The notes under the pieces were generated by a model. It saw nothing but the letters and a program-made list of their open reading frames with translations, made no database searches and was not told the origin of the DNA. This document shows positions 9,149 to 18,053 of a stretch of 64,000 nucleotides of DNA, in pieces. Source of the stretch: CAYMGQ01 sp964390055. GTDB taxonomy: Bacteria > Bacillota > Clostridia > Peptostreptococcales > Natronincolaceae. Within the stretch, counting starts at the first letter, position 1; every line of letters starts with the position of its first letter. The translations under genes were made by a program, and so were the position numbers. The stretch is taken from positions 54,647-118,646 of the forward strand of contig CAYMGQ010000008.1 in NCBI GenBank assembly GCA_964390055.1. The letters run 5' to 3'.

Positions 9149-10117
9149 TTAGTAGGCATAGCTGGGTTTTTTGTTAAGTTTATGAATGGCATCCACAAAC
9201 CGTATAGTACCAGATTTGGACCGCATTACTACAGAATGGGTCTTGGCCACACTATGCCCCTTATAGGTAACACCCTTTAGTAGCTCACCATCTGATATAC
9301 CAGTAGCGGCAAAATAAATTTCATTCCCCCTAGCTAAATCCTCCATATATAGTATCTTATTAACATCAACACCCATTCTTATACATCTTTCCTTTTCCCT
9401 CTCATCGGCCGGCACCAACTTACCTTCAAATTGTCCGCCTAGACATTTTAGCCCAGCTGCAGCTATTACTCCCTCCGGGGCCCCACCAATACCCATTAGG
9501 ATATCCACCCCAGTATAGTCAAAACAGGTAGCCAGTGCAGCTGCCACATCACCATCTCTAAACAACTTAATCCTGGCCCCCGCCTTCCTACATTCCTTAA
9601 TCATATCCCTGTGCCTTTCCCTGTCCAGCATGGTTACAGTTAAGTCACTTATACTTTTATTTAAGGCATCTGCTGTAGCCCTTAGGTTTTCCAAAATAGG
9701 GGCATCAATATGGACCCTACCCGCAACCTTTGGACCCACAGCAATCTTGTCCATATACATATCTGGGGCATTTAATAGGCATCCCCTAGGTCCCATTGCC
9801 ACAACCGCAATGGCATTTGGCAGACCCTTGGCCACGGAGTTGGTTCCCTCTACGGGGTCAATGGCTAGGTCAACCTTTATATCACTAGGCTCTCTCCTGC
9901 CCACAAGCTCACCAATATATAACATTGGTGCCTCGTCCATTTCTCCCTCACCAATAACAACTAAGCCATCAATCTGTAAAGTATCAAACATCCTACGCAT
10001 TCCGTCAACCCCTGCCTGATCGGCGGCATTTTTGTCTCCACGTCCCATATGTTTGGCGGCCCCCAAGGCAGCAGCTTCCGTAACCCTAACCAAATCCAAT
10101 GCTAAGTTACGATCCAT
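9149..10117 (-). CDS. glpX: Fructose-1,6-bisphosphatase class II
   Basis: 322 residues. GlpX-type phosphatase with the metal and phosphate motifs GEGEMDEAPMLYIGE and DPVEGTN, plus GIGGAPEGVIAAAGL. It removes phosphate from fructose 1,6-bisphosphate in gluconeogenesis, in the cytoplasm. GGAGATGAGG precedes the ATG. It lies upstream of rho in the same direction, a common clostridial pairing, with its own promoter. Confidence 0.94.
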   Translation of the reverse strand: MDRNLALDLVRVTEAAALGAAKHMGRGDKNAADQAGVDGMRRMFDTLQIDGLVVIGEGEMDEAPMLYIGELVGRREPSDIKVDLAIDPVEGTNSVAKGLPNAIAVVAMGPRGCLLNAPDMYMDKIAVGPKVAGRVHIDAPILENLRATADALNKSISDLTVTMLDRERHRDMIKECRKAGARIKLFRDGDVAAALATCFDYTGVDILMGIGGAPEGVIAAAGLKCLGGQFEGKLVPADEREKERCIRMGVDVNKILYMEDLARGNEIYFAATGISDGELLKGVTYKGHSVAKTHSVVMRSKSGTIRFVDAIHKLNKKPSYAY

Positions 10118-10189
10118 ATCCTCATCTCCACCCTCACTAATATTATATTAAGTATATATGTTATACTAATAGCCATTAAACCTATAAAT

Positions 10190-10218
10190 AGTATATATCA
10201 ATAGCTTTTTTCTTTCAA
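10190..10218 (-). promoter_or_regulatory. Sigma-A promoter of glpX (and rho)
   Basis: On the minus strand TTGAAA (10213-10218), 17 bases, TATACT (10190-10195), about 75 bases before the glpX ATG. Confidence 0.65.
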
Positions 10219-10315
10219 GAAAATTTCCTCCCCATATTATAAAAAAATTAGCAGTGGCAGCCATTAGAATTTGCAAATATTGAAGGCGTTTTTTAATTCT
10301 TGAATTGTGTGGAAT

Positions 10316-10344
10316 ATTGAAACAATTTTGACTTTTGTTTCAAT
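10316..10344. promoter_or_regulatory. Inverted repeat upstream of the sodium symporter
   Basis: Perfect 10-bp arms ATTGAAACAA and TTGTTTCAAT around a 9-base centre; TTGTTTCA recurs at 10371-10378. It lies about 115 bases before the -35 of the symporter promoter in a 458-base gap (10118-10576). It may be an operator or a hairpin; no T-run follows. The rest of the gap holds only the two divergent promoters. Confidence 0.4.
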
Positions 10345-10459
10345 TTGTGATATATTTTTATATGTAACATTTGTTTCATGCTTTATTTCAACCCAAGTGA
10401 TTTCTTTATGTATCTGCATTTGAGCCTAACACAAGCATATAGCCTACAATTTTGCTTTG

Positions 10460-10488
10460 TTGACACACCCATCTTAATGTGGTAATAT
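10460..10488 (+). promoter_or_regulatory. Sigma-A promoter of the sodium symporter
   Basis: TTGACA (10460-10465), exactly 17 bases, TATAAT-like TAATAT (10483-10488). A near-consensus promoter 88 bases before the start codon. Confidence 0.8.
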
Positions 10489-10576
10489 CATTAAATAAGT
10501 TTCCAAATTGTCAGAAATTTAAAGCAATAATAGCTATGTGCTAACAAAACCAATTATTTTAAAGGAGGGTTCTTTA

Positions 10577-11992
10577 GTGGAAAAAAGTACAGTGCAAAGA
10601 GAAAATTGGGGATCTAGGATTGGTTTCCTCATGGCAGCAGCTGGTTCGGCCGTTGGCCTTGGTAACATCTGGAGGTTTCCATATCTAACTGGCGAAAACG
10701 GTGGTGGCGCATTTATAATTATTTACTTGGCTTGTGTACTTGTTATCGGAATTAGTGTTATGATTGCCGAGTTTGCCGTAGGTAGAAGATCTAACCTTGC
10801 AGCTGTTGGTGCCTACAAGAGCCGGAGTAAGAATTGGACTTTTGCCGGTGTTATCGGGGTTCTTAGTGCCTTCTTCATCATGGGCTTCTATCCAGTAGTT
10901 GGTGGATGGTCTGTAGCCTATATAGTAAAATCCTTTACGGGCCTAATATCTAACCCAGGAGCTATTGGTGAAACCTTTGACCTCTTTATTACCCATCCAG
11001 TCCAGCCTTTAGCTTGGATGCTGGTCTACATGCTATTTAATGTAGTCATAGTAGCCAGGGGTGTATCTGGTGGTATTGAGCAGGCAGGTAAGGTATTGAT
11101 GCCAACATTGTTTATCCTATTTATATTTGTATCAATCAGAAGTGTTACCCTACCTGGTGCAGGAGCAGGTCTTGAGTTCTTGTTCAAACCTGATTTCTCC
11201 ATGGTAACAGGCCAGACCTTCTTGGCTGCATTAGGGCAATCATTCTTCTCCCTGAGTCTTGGTATGGGTTGTATGATTACCTATGGTAGTTACCTAAAGA
11301 AAGAGGAAAACCTACCAACTAACGCCCTGTTAGTTACTGCTATGGATACAGGCGTTGCTATGTTAGCTGGTATCGCTATATTCCCGGCATTATTTGCCTT
11401 CGGAATGGAGCCTGCAGCTGGTCCTGGTTTGGTATTCGTTGTAGTTCCTCAAATCTTTGCTGCAATGGGAGGAGCAGGTACTATATTATCAGTCATATTC
11501 TTTGTAGCCTTTTCCGTTGCCGCTCTTACATCCTCTGTTTCCTTACTTGAGGTTGTAGTGGCATACCTAATGGACGAAAGAGGAATGCAAAGGAAACCTG
11601 CAGTTTATCTAACATCCTTTGTTATGACTATACTATGTGTTCTATCTTCCCTATCCATGGGAACATTATCTGGTGTTTCAATATTTGGAGTTGGATTCTT
11701 TGACTTCTTTGACATCCTAACAGACAAGATATTCCTAGCCATCGGCGGAATGTTACTTGCAATCTTTGTTGGATGGGTTCTTAACAAAGAAGACCTTAAA
11801 GATGAACTTACAAATGGCGGCACCATCCAATTTGGCCTATTTGAATTATGGTATAATGTTGTAAAGTTTGTTATCCCAGTAGCAATCGGAGTTGTTGCTA
11901 TCACTGGAATTATATCCATAACTCAAACAAGTCTAATGCTCTTTGGTCTAGGACTAATAGTCCTATTAGCCCTAGTATCTAAGAAGCTATAG
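10577..11992 (+). CDS. Sodium-dependent transporter, NSS/SNF family
   Basis: 471 residues with about 11-12 membrane helices. The first helix carries the family hallmark GSAVGLGNIWRFPYL and ENGGG, which binds sodium and substrate in LeuT-like carriers; GQSFFSLSLGMG is the matching helix 6. Bacterial members take up amino acids or related amines with sodium; the substrate is not readable from sequence. The GTG at 10577 follows AAAGGAGGG by seven bases; an earlier in-frame ATG would place that ribosome binding site inside the gene. It is a single-gene transcript between its promoter and a shared terminator. Confidence 0.92.
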   Translation: MEKSTVQRENWGSRIGFLMAAAGSAVGLGNIWRFPYLTGENGGGAFIIIYLACVLVIGISVMIAEFAVGRRSNLAAVGAYKSRSKNWTFAGVIGVLSAFFIMGFYPVVGGWSVAYIVKSFTGLISNPGAIGETFDLFITHPVQPLAWMLVYMLFNVVIVARGVSGGIEQAGKVLMPTLFILFIFVSIRSVTLPGAGAGLEFLFKPDFSMVTGQTFLAALGQSFFSLSLGMGCMITYGSYLKKEENLPTNALLVTAMDTGVAMLAGIAIFPALFAFGMEPAAGPGLVFVVVPQIFAAMGGAGTILSVIFFVAFSVAALTSSVSLLEVVVAYLMDERGMQRKPAVYLTSFVMTILCVLSSLSMGTLSGVSIFGVGFFDFFDILTDKIFLAIGGMLLAIFVGWVLNKEDLKDELTNGGTIQFGLFELWYNVVKFVIPVAIGVVAITGIISITQTSLMLFGLGLIVLLALVSKKL

Positions 11993-12020
11993 TATAAGCA
12001 AATATTAAGTTTTAAATAAG

Positions 12021-12056
12021 TAAAGGGACTATTGGTCTTTACCAATAGTCCCTTTA
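12021..12056. terminator. Bidirectional terminator between the symporter and HD-GYP genes
   Basis: 15-bp stem TAAAGGGACTATTGG with a six-base loop and perfect complement; it lies between two convergent genes and can serve both. Confidence 0.8.
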
Positions 12057-12069
12057 ATATTTACTAATT

Positions 12070-13347
12070 TTAAACAAACTCTATATCTTCTTCGCATAAG
12101 GAGCTTAAAGGTATAACCAAGACCGAGTCATCCCCCTGCCTAATGTATACGTTTATATTGCTTTGGTCAAATAAGACATTCCCTGTCCCACTGTCAAAGG
12201 TAATAATTTCCCCTTCTACAGGTGAGTCTCCCATATTTTTAAAGGCTTGACCACTAAAGTAATCGAAGATCCTCTTGGATAATACGAAAAATATATCTAA
12301 ATCTACCTCATATAGGTGCTTGTCTTGGATTATATTTACGGTATGTAGGGCATTATATCTTTTGCTTATAGTATAGTAGGTATATAAGTCAGCTAGGAAT
12401 ATAACCCTGGATAGGAGGGGTATCCTCTTGCCCCTTAAATTCCGCGGATAGCCAGAGCCATCATACTTCTCATGGTGGTGGAGTATGCCCTCTAGCATAT
12501 CTCTTGTTATAAAAGAACATTGGGTTAGCAGTCGCTGACTATGTATAACATGCTTGTAGTACTCATTGAGGTCCTCTTCCTCCCACTGGTCCCTATGCCT
12601 CTTGTCCTCTGGTAGATTTAACACCCCTATATCTGCCAGCATAGCGGTAATAAACATCTCTTCCCTTTTTTCCCTGTCCCAGCCCATCCACTTGCCTATC
12701 ATATAGGAAGTTAGGGCCACACTATAATTATAAAAGTATAGGGAATCGTCCACCCTTTTAACCTTCTCTAATAACTGGGGGACATTTACAGAGGTATTGA
12801 TTATCTCCATGCTTTTTCTGATATCTTCTTCGATTGACTGTACTTCCTCATCCCTTACCCCCTCTAATAGCAGGGCCATTTTGTCCGTAATATTTCTTTT
12901 GCAATCGGGAATCAACTTGTCTATCAGTAGTGCTTCCTTCTTATCCGTTATACTTAAAGCTTGGGCATAACTTACCAATATCTCGGCTTCCGCCTTTTCA
13001 TCATCAGCCTCAGATACTTGAGGACTTTCCTTGTCTTCTTCAGTCTTTTTTGCCGGCTTGCCCTCAATTATTTCTTTAAATAATTCCCTTACCTCTACTT
13101 TTTTCTCTTCTATTTCATCAAACCTTACATCAACAGCCTCAATCCCATATCGTTCTAGAAGTTGTTGCACCTTTTCCAAGGCATATTGGTTCTTTATGAC
13201 ATAGCCTTCCTTAATTAACATATTCTCATTTTCGGCCACAACATCCTTATCAAAAACCATTCCTTTTCTAAGTTGGTCGCCCTTTAAATTTGCCCTTTTA
13301 ACTGTAACAGTTTTATAAGTCTTATATGTTTCGTCTGCCATCATCAT
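12070..13347 (-). CDS. HD-GYP domain protein with degenerate metal site
   Basis: 425 residues. An N-terminal region with a short beta-rich block is followed by an acidic linker (about 80-120) and an HD-GYP domain (about 190-400). The GYP part is intact: HHHEKYDGSGYP at 290-301. The HD part is not: the usual HD pair reads AD (238-239, MLADIG), and the earlier HSV motif reads YSV (208-210). Active HD-GYP enzymes cleave cyclic di-GMP with a metal cluster built on these residues, so activity is doubtful and a sensing role is possible. RBS GGAAGGGGGG precedes three ATG codons. An extended -10 lies upstream. Confidence 0.82.
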   Translation of the reverse strand: MMMADETYKTYKTVTVKRANLKGDQLRKGMVFDKDVVAENENMLIKEGYVIKNQYALEKVQQLLERYGIEAVDVRFDEIEEKKVEVRELFKEIIEGKPAKKTEEDKESPQVSEADDEKAEAEILVSYAQALSITDKKEALLIDKLIPDCKRNITDKMALLLEGVRDEEVQSIEEDIRKSMEIINTSVNVPQLLEKVKRVDDSLYFYNYSVALTSYMIGKWMGWDREKREEMFITAMLADIGVLNLPEDKRHRDQWEEEDLNEYYKHVIHSQRLLTQCSFITRDMLEGILHHHEKYDGSGYPRNLRGKRIPLLSRVIFLADLYTYYTISKRYNALHTVNIIQDKHLYEVDLDIFFVLSKRIFDYFSGQAFKNMGDSPVEGEIITFDSGTGNVLFDQSNINVYIRQGDDSVLVIPLSSLCEEDIEFV

Positions 13348-13430
13348 ACCCCCCTTCCCAGGTCCTTTATTTGATAATGTTTTTCATGCAGACATCCCCC
13401 TGACCCACTAAAATGCATACCTTAACCTTC

Positions 13431-13439
13431 ATTATAACA
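13431..13439 (-). promoter_or_regulatory. Extended -10 promoter of the HD-GYP gene
   Basis: Minus strand TGTTATAAT; no good -35. It lies about 85 bases before the start codon. Confidence 0.5.
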
Positions 13440-13575
13440 AGGAAACCTATCTTAAAACCCAGGCTCTTTTACACCCACAAATAGATCTCCCATTTATTGC
13501 AATAGCTTTTAATATATATCGGCTATTTATGGTCTTTTTTTTAATTAATTGGTAAAAATGAGCCAATAATCCTAT

Positions 13576-13606
13576 AAAAAAACACCCCCTCTTTAATTAG
13601 GGGATG
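13576..13606 (-). terminator. Terminator of the histidine operon
   Basis: On the minus strand CATCCCC pairs with GGGGGTG, followed by seven T; seven bases after the hisIE stop. Confidence 0.8.
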
Positions 13607-13612
13607 CCTCTC

Positions 13613-14224
13613 CTATTTAAACCTCCTATTAAGTTCAGCAAAAACCTCCCCAGGGACAACACCCTTCTCCCTCAATAAAACCAATAGGTGGTAGAGCAAG
13701 TCTCCGCTTTCATAGATTAGCTCTTCCCTATCGGGGTTTTTTGCAGCAATAATAACCTCTCCTGCCTCCTCGGCCAGCTTTTTAAGAATTTTATCCAGCC
13801 CTTCATTAAATAAATAATTAGTATAGGAACCCTCTTGGGGATTGGCCCTCCTATCGGAAATAATAGCATACAATTTATCTAAAATTCCTGCCTCCCCTTC
13901 CTCCTCCTCCCCTTGATAAAGGGAGTTAAAAAAACAGCTTTTTTTACCCGTATGGCAGGCCACCCCTATCTGTTCTACCCTTACTAAAAGGGTGTCTCCA
14001 TCACAATCATATTTAATATCCCTTACTTTTTGCAAATGGCCAGAACTTTCTCCCTTGTGCCATAGCTTGCCCCTGCTCCGACTCCAGAAGCAAGTTTCCC
14101 CTCCTTCTAGCGTCCTTTTTAGGGATTCCCTATTCATATAGGCCATCATTAGGACCTCTCCCGTGTAAAAATCCTGTATAATAGCAGGAATTAGTCCCTG
14201 GTCATCAAAATGTAATTTATCCAT
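13613..14224 (-). CDS. hisIE: Phosphoribosyl-AMP cyclohydrolase / phosphoribosyl-ATP pyrophosphohydrolase
   Basis: 203 residues, a fused enzyme for steps 2 and 3 of histidine synthesis. Residues 1-112 are HisI with the metal-binding segment YDCDGDTL and the cysteines in GVACHTGKKSC. Residues about 118-203 are HisE, an all-helical pyrophosphohydrolase with EEAGEVIIAAK. Last gene of the operon, nine bases after hisF, and directly before the terminator. Confidence 0.96.
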   Translation of the reverse strand: MDKLHFDDQGLIPAIIQDFYTGEVLMMAYMNRESLKRTLEGGETCFWSRSRGKLWHKGESSGHLQKVRDIKYDCDGDTLLVRVEQIGVACHTGKKSCFFNSLYQGEEEEGEAGILDKLYAIISDRRANPQEGSYTNYLFNEGLDKILKKLAEEAGEVIIAAKNPDREELIYESGDLLYHLLVLLREKGVVPGEVFAELNRRFK

Positions 14225-14233
14225 ATCTCCTAC

Positions 14234-14992
14234 CTACTTTCCTACATTAATCCCTCTCCCGCTTAAATAATCCCTTAATTCCCCTATATTAAGCTCATTA
14301 AAGTGAAATAGGGATGCCGCTAGGGCACCATCCGCCTTAGCCACGGTAAAGGCATCATAGAAATCCTCTAACTTTCCGGCCCCGCCAGAGGCAATAACTG
14401 GTATTCCAACAGCCTGACAAACCTTTTTTGTAATTTCCAGGTCATAGCCTTTTTTAGTTCCGTCCCTCCCCATACTAGTTAGCAAAATTTCACCAGCTCC
14501 CAGCTCCTGGACCTTCTTGGCCCATTCCACTGCCTCCAAGCCGGTGTTTTCACGGCCACCCTTAATATAGACATAATAATTTCCATCCTCATGCCTTTTA
14601 ACATCAATCCCAATAACAACCCTAGAGGGGCCAAAGGCCCTAGCACATTCAGTTATTATTGATGGGGTCCTTACCCCAGCCGAAGATATAGAAACCTTGT
14701 CGGCCCCAGCAACAGTAGCCTGTTGAAAGTCAATCAAACCTCCGATTCCCCCTCCAACAGTTAAGGGAATGGATACCTCCTTCCTTATTTCCCCTATTAC
14801 ATCTAATAGGGTCCCTCTTTCTTCATAGCTGGCCTTAATATCTAGCAATATTAACTCATGGACCCCCTGGGCCTCATAGGCCTTAGCTATCTCTACCGGG
14901 TCCCCTGCATCTAGCAAATTAAGAAAATTTACACCCTTTACAACCCTGCCTCCATCTAAATCCAGACAGGCTATAATCCTCTTTAAAGTCAT
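14234..14992 (-). CDS. hisF: Imidazole glycerol phosphate synthase cyclase subunit
   Basis: 252 residues, TIM barrel. Catalytic aspartates sit in IIACLDLDGGRVVKG and VVIGIDVKR; phosphate-binding Gly motifs include VGGGI and ASGGAG. HisF normally receives ammonia from the glutaminase HisH. No hisH gene lies in this operon, so either it is elsewhere or free ammonia is used. Start ATG overlaps a strong GGGTAAGG site next to the hisA stop. Confidence 0.96.
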   Translation of the reverse strand: MTLKRIIACLDLDGGRVVKGVNFLNLLDAGDPVEIAKAYEAQGVHELILLDIKASYEERGTLLDVIGEIRKEVSIPLTVGGGIGGLIDFQQATVAGADKVSISSAGVRTPSIITECARAFGPSRVVIGIDVKRHEDGNYYVYIKGGRENTGLEAVEWAKKVQELGAGEILLTSMGRDGTKKGYDLEITKKVCQAVGIPVIASGGAGKLEDFYDAFTVAKADGALAASLFHFNELNIGELRDYLSGRGINVGK

Positions 14993-14994
14993 CC

Positions 14995-15702
14995 TTACCC
15001 TACCCCCAAATCCTCTAAATTAATCTTGCCTTCGTAAAGTGCCTTACCTATTATGGCACCCCCTACCCCTATTTGCCTTAATCTTTCTACATCCCCTACA
15101 GTAGATACACCACCAGAGGCTATAAGATTTATATTTACATGTCTTTTCATCTGCTCAATAGCCTCAAAATTAGGCCCTCTCAACATCCCATCCCTAGCAA
15201 TATCAGTATAAATTATGGTCTCCACCCCCACATCTTCCATCTCTAGGGCAAAGTCCAAGGCAGGAATCTGACTTGTCTGAGTCCAACCCTTAATGGCCAC
15301 ATAGCCATCCCTAGCATCAATGGCCACTACAATCCTGTCCCCGTAGTTATCCACTGCCCTCTTTAAATCTTCCCTATTTTCTAGGGCCTTGGTACCCAGG
15401 ATAACCCTATCCACACCAATATTAATCAAGTTATCTAGGGCCCTTAAATCCCTTATTCCTCCCCCTAACTGGATGGGAATATCAATGGCCCCTATAATAC
15501 CCTCTATAATGGATAAATTCTTGGCCCTGCCTACCAGGGCCCCATCCAAGTCTATAATATGCAGGATTTGAGCACCCTTTTTCTCCCACATCTTAGCAAC
15601 CTGCCTGGGGTCCTCATAATAAATTTTTTCCCTGTCAAATTCCCCCTGGCTCAACATAACACACTTTCCATCCTTTATATCAATTGCCGGATAAATTACC
15701 AT
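14995..15702 (-). CDS. hisA: ProFAR isomerase
   Basis: 235 residues, the TIM-barrel paralogue of HisF. Catalytic aspartates in IYPAIDIKDGKCV and IIYTDIARDGML; GGGIRDL binds phosphate. It isomerises the ribosyl group of ProFAR (step 4). RBS AAGGGGGG. Two bases separate it from hisF. Only 44 bases lie between hisB and hisA, the place where hisH usually sits. Confidence 0.96.
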   Translation of the reverse strand: MVIYPAIDIKDGKCVMLSQGEFDREKIYYEDPRQVAKMWEKKGAQILHIIDLDGALVGRAKNLSIIEGIIGAIDIPIQLGGGIRDLRALDNLINIGVDRVILGTKALENREDLKRAVDNYGDRIVVAIDARDGYVAIKGWTQTSQIPALDFALEMEDVGVETIIYTDIARDGMLRGPNFEAIEQMKRHVNINLIASGGVSTVGDVERLRQIGVGGAIIGKALYEGKINLEDLGVG

Positions 15703-15746
15703 ATGCCTACCCCCCTTAAAAAAGTAAGTCCCCCTGCCATCCTAGC

Positions 15747-16340
15747 CTACTCCAGCCTCCCCTTGGTGGACATAACCCCCCTTATCCTAGTATCAAAGGA
15801 AGTGGCCCTGTCCAGTACCTTGGCAAAGGCCTTAAAAATCCCCTCTATAATATGATGATTATTCCTTCCATAAAGACAATTAATATGGAGGGTCATCCCA
15901 GCATTAAAGGCCAGGGCCCTAAAAAATTCCTCCACCAACTGGACCTCAAAATTCCCTGTTGTCTCACCATTAAACTTTACATCATAATGCAAAAAAGGCC
16001 GACCACTAAGGTCTACCACTAGCATGGCTAAGGCCTCATCCATGGGTATAAAGGCAGAAGCATATCTTACTATACCAGCCTTATCCCCCAAGGCCTCAGC
16101 AATTGCCTGCCCTAGCAAAATCCCCACATCCTCAACCGTATGGTGGAAATCCACCTGCAAATCCCCCCTGGCCTCAATGTCCAGGTCAATTAAACCATGG
16201 CGGGCAATTTGCTGTAACATATGGTCAAAAAAACCAATCCCCGTGGATATATTTGCCCTCCCCCCACCATCCAAGTTAATAGCCAGCTTAATTGATGTCT
16301 CTGTAGTCTCCCTCTCCAGGGAAGATTTTCTCTCTCCCAT
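15747..16340 (-). CDS. hisB: Imidazoleglycerol-phosphate dehydratase
   Basis: About 197 residues, single-domain form without the phosphatase domain of enterobacteria. Manganese-binding histidine motifs: GFFDHMLQQIARHG, DFHHTVEDVG and the C-terminal NNHHIIEGIFKA. It dehydrates IGP. The ATG at 16340 lies one base after the hisC stop and has GGGGGATTAAG before it, so I prefer it to an ATG 21 bases upstream inside hisC. Confidence 0.95.
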   Translation of the reverse strand: MGERKSSLERETTETSIKLAINLDGGGRANISTGIGFFDHMLQQIARHGLIDLDIEARGDLQVDFHHTVEDVGILLGQAIAEALGDKAGIVRYASAFIPMDEALAMLVVDLSGRPFLHYDVKFNGETTGNFEVQLVEEFFRALAFNAGMTLHINCLYGRNNHHIIEGIFKAFAKVLDRATSFDTRIRGVMSTKGRLE

Positions 16341-16341
16341 C

Positions 16342-17421
16342 TTAATCCCCCATTTCTCCAAGTTTGCCTGTATCCAAGGCCTCTTTAAGTAAATTTAATA
16401 ATAGCTGGTTTTCCTTTGCCTTACCAATGGAAATCCTCAGACAGTTTTCTAAATATTTATCATTAAAGTATCTTACTAATACCTTATTCTCCAGCAGGAA
16501 GTCATAAACCTCCCTGGCCCCCTTCAATTGACATAGGATAAAATTAGCCTGACTATCAAAGACCTTAACCTTATCCATCTTCCTTAACTCTAAGATTAAC
16601 TTATCCCTCTCCTTAATAATTTCCCTAACAGACCTGGTCATTATTTCCTCATTGTCCAGGCAAACCCTTGCAGCTAGCTGACTTAAATTGGCCACATTAT
16701 ATGGGGGCTTGACCCTATATAAAATCTCCATTAATTCCTGGCATGCCGCAGCATATCCTATTCTAGCCCCGGCTAAGCCATAGGCCTTAGACAGGGTCCT
16801 TAAAACAATTAAATTAGGAAAGTCATTAATTAAGTCCAGGACACTCTCCCCATAAAACTCATAATAGGCCTCATCCACCACCACAATCCCCTTGGCCAAT
16901 TTAATAATCCTTATAATTTCTTCCCTAGCCATAGTTCCTCCAGTGGGATTATTGGGATTGGTCAGGAATACTATCTTAGGCCTCTCCCTTTCCATCAGGT
17001 CAATAAAGGCAGAATAATCTAAAAGAAAATCCTCCCCCATCTCCATCTCAACTGTCTGTCCCCCTGCTATCCCAGCCACCAGCTTATACATGCCAAAGGT
17101 GGGGACTGGGGTCAGTATTTTATCCCCCTCACCAACAAAGCTATTGACAATTATAGAAATAAGCTGGTCTGATCCACAGGCTACCATCAGTTCCTCCGGA
17201 CTAAGGGCAAGTTTATCACCCAAAATCCCCCTCAAAGCCGTAGAATCACTATCTGGATATTGGTTTATTTTTAAGTCAGCTATTGCCTTTGCCAATTCTT
17301 CGTTTAGCAAATAACTAACATTATTGTTCTCATTAGCATCTAATTTAGCTATAGTCTCCATTTCCTTGACCTCATAGGCCTTAAGATTCCTAATATTTTC
17401 CCTAAGCAAGTTATTAAACAC
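16342..17421 (-). CDS. hisC: Histidinol-phosphate aminotransferase
   Basis: 359 residues, PLP fold type I. The lysine that holds PLP is in RTLSKAYGLAGARIGY; TNPNNPTGG and VVDEAYYEF are further cofactor contacts. It converts imidazole acetol phosphate to histidinol phosphate. It overlaps hisG by eight bases, suggesting coupled translation. Confidence 0.94.
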   Translation of the reverse strand: MFNNLLRENIRNLKAYEVKEMETIAKLDANENNNVSYLLNEELAKAIADLKINQYPDSDSTALRGILGDKLALSPEELMVACGSDQLISIIVNSFVGEGDKILTPVPTFGMYKLVAGIAGGQTVEMEMGEDFLLDYSAFIDLMERERPKIVFLTNPNNPTGGTMAREEIIRIIKLAKGIVVVDEAYYEFYGESVLDLINDFPNLIVLRTLSKAYGLAGARIGYAAACQELMEILYRVKPPYNVANLSQLAARVCLDNEEIMTRSVREIIKERDKLILELRKMDKVKVFDSQANFILCQLKGAREVYDFLLENKVLVRYFNDKYLENCLRISIGKAKENQLLLNLLKEALDTGKLGEMGD

Positions 17422-18052
17422 CCTGTTTTCCCCTCCTATTTTCCTCTATTAAATTAATTAAATCATCAATCTGCCTCTTTTTAGTTTTATAGCTTACCCT
17501 ATTTACAACTAGGCGGGCACTTATATTGCCTATATCTTCTAGGACTATTAAACCATTTTCCTTCAGGGTCCTCCCCGTCTCCACAATATCCACAATAATA
17601 TCTGATAGACCCATCAGGGGTGCCAATTCTACCGACCCCTCCTGCCTAATGATTTCAACCGATTGACCCTTCTTGGCAAAGAATTTTCGGGCTACATTGG
17701 GATATTTAGTAGCCACCCTTAGGTGTTTTCTTCCCCCTTCCATAGAGGGTTTACCCGCCACAGAAAATTTACATTTACCAAAGCCCAAATCCACCAGTTC
17801 ATAGAGCTGCCTTTCCTGTTCCATAAGGATATCCTTGCCAGTTATGCCCATATCCACAACCCCATGTTCCACATAGGTAGGGACATCCACAGCCTTTAGT
17901 GAAATTACATCTATATTGGCCCCAGCTAGGGAAAAGATTAGTTTTCTAGAATCCGCCCTTAGCTCACTACAGTCAAGGCCTATTTCCTCTAGTAGCTGAA
18001 TGCTATGCTTGCCTAGCCTTCCCTTGGCCATTGCTATTTTTATTCTTCCCAA
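17414..18052 (-). CDS. hisG: ATP phosphoribosyltransferase, short form
   Basis: About 212 residues, the short HisG that lacks the C-terminal regulatory domain and needs HisZ. Motifs: IKIAMAKGRLGK at the start, GITGKDIL, and the PRPP loop DIVETGRTLKENGL. It starts histidine synthesis from ATP and PRPP. The TTG at 18052 follows GGGGGGAG and comes one base after the hisZ stop; longer starts lie inside hisZ. Confidence 0.95.
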   Translation of the reverse strand: MGRIKIAMAKGRLGKHSIQLLEEIGLDCSELRADSRKLIFSLAGANIDVISLKAVDVPTYVEHGVVDMGITGKDILMEQERQLYELVDLGFGKCKFSVAGKPSMEGGRKHLRVATKYPNVARKFFAKKGQSVEIIRQEGSVELAPLMGLSDIIVDIVETGRTLKENGLIVLEDIGNISARLVVNRVSYKTKKRQIDDLINLIEENRRGKQGV

Positions 18053-18053
18053 T

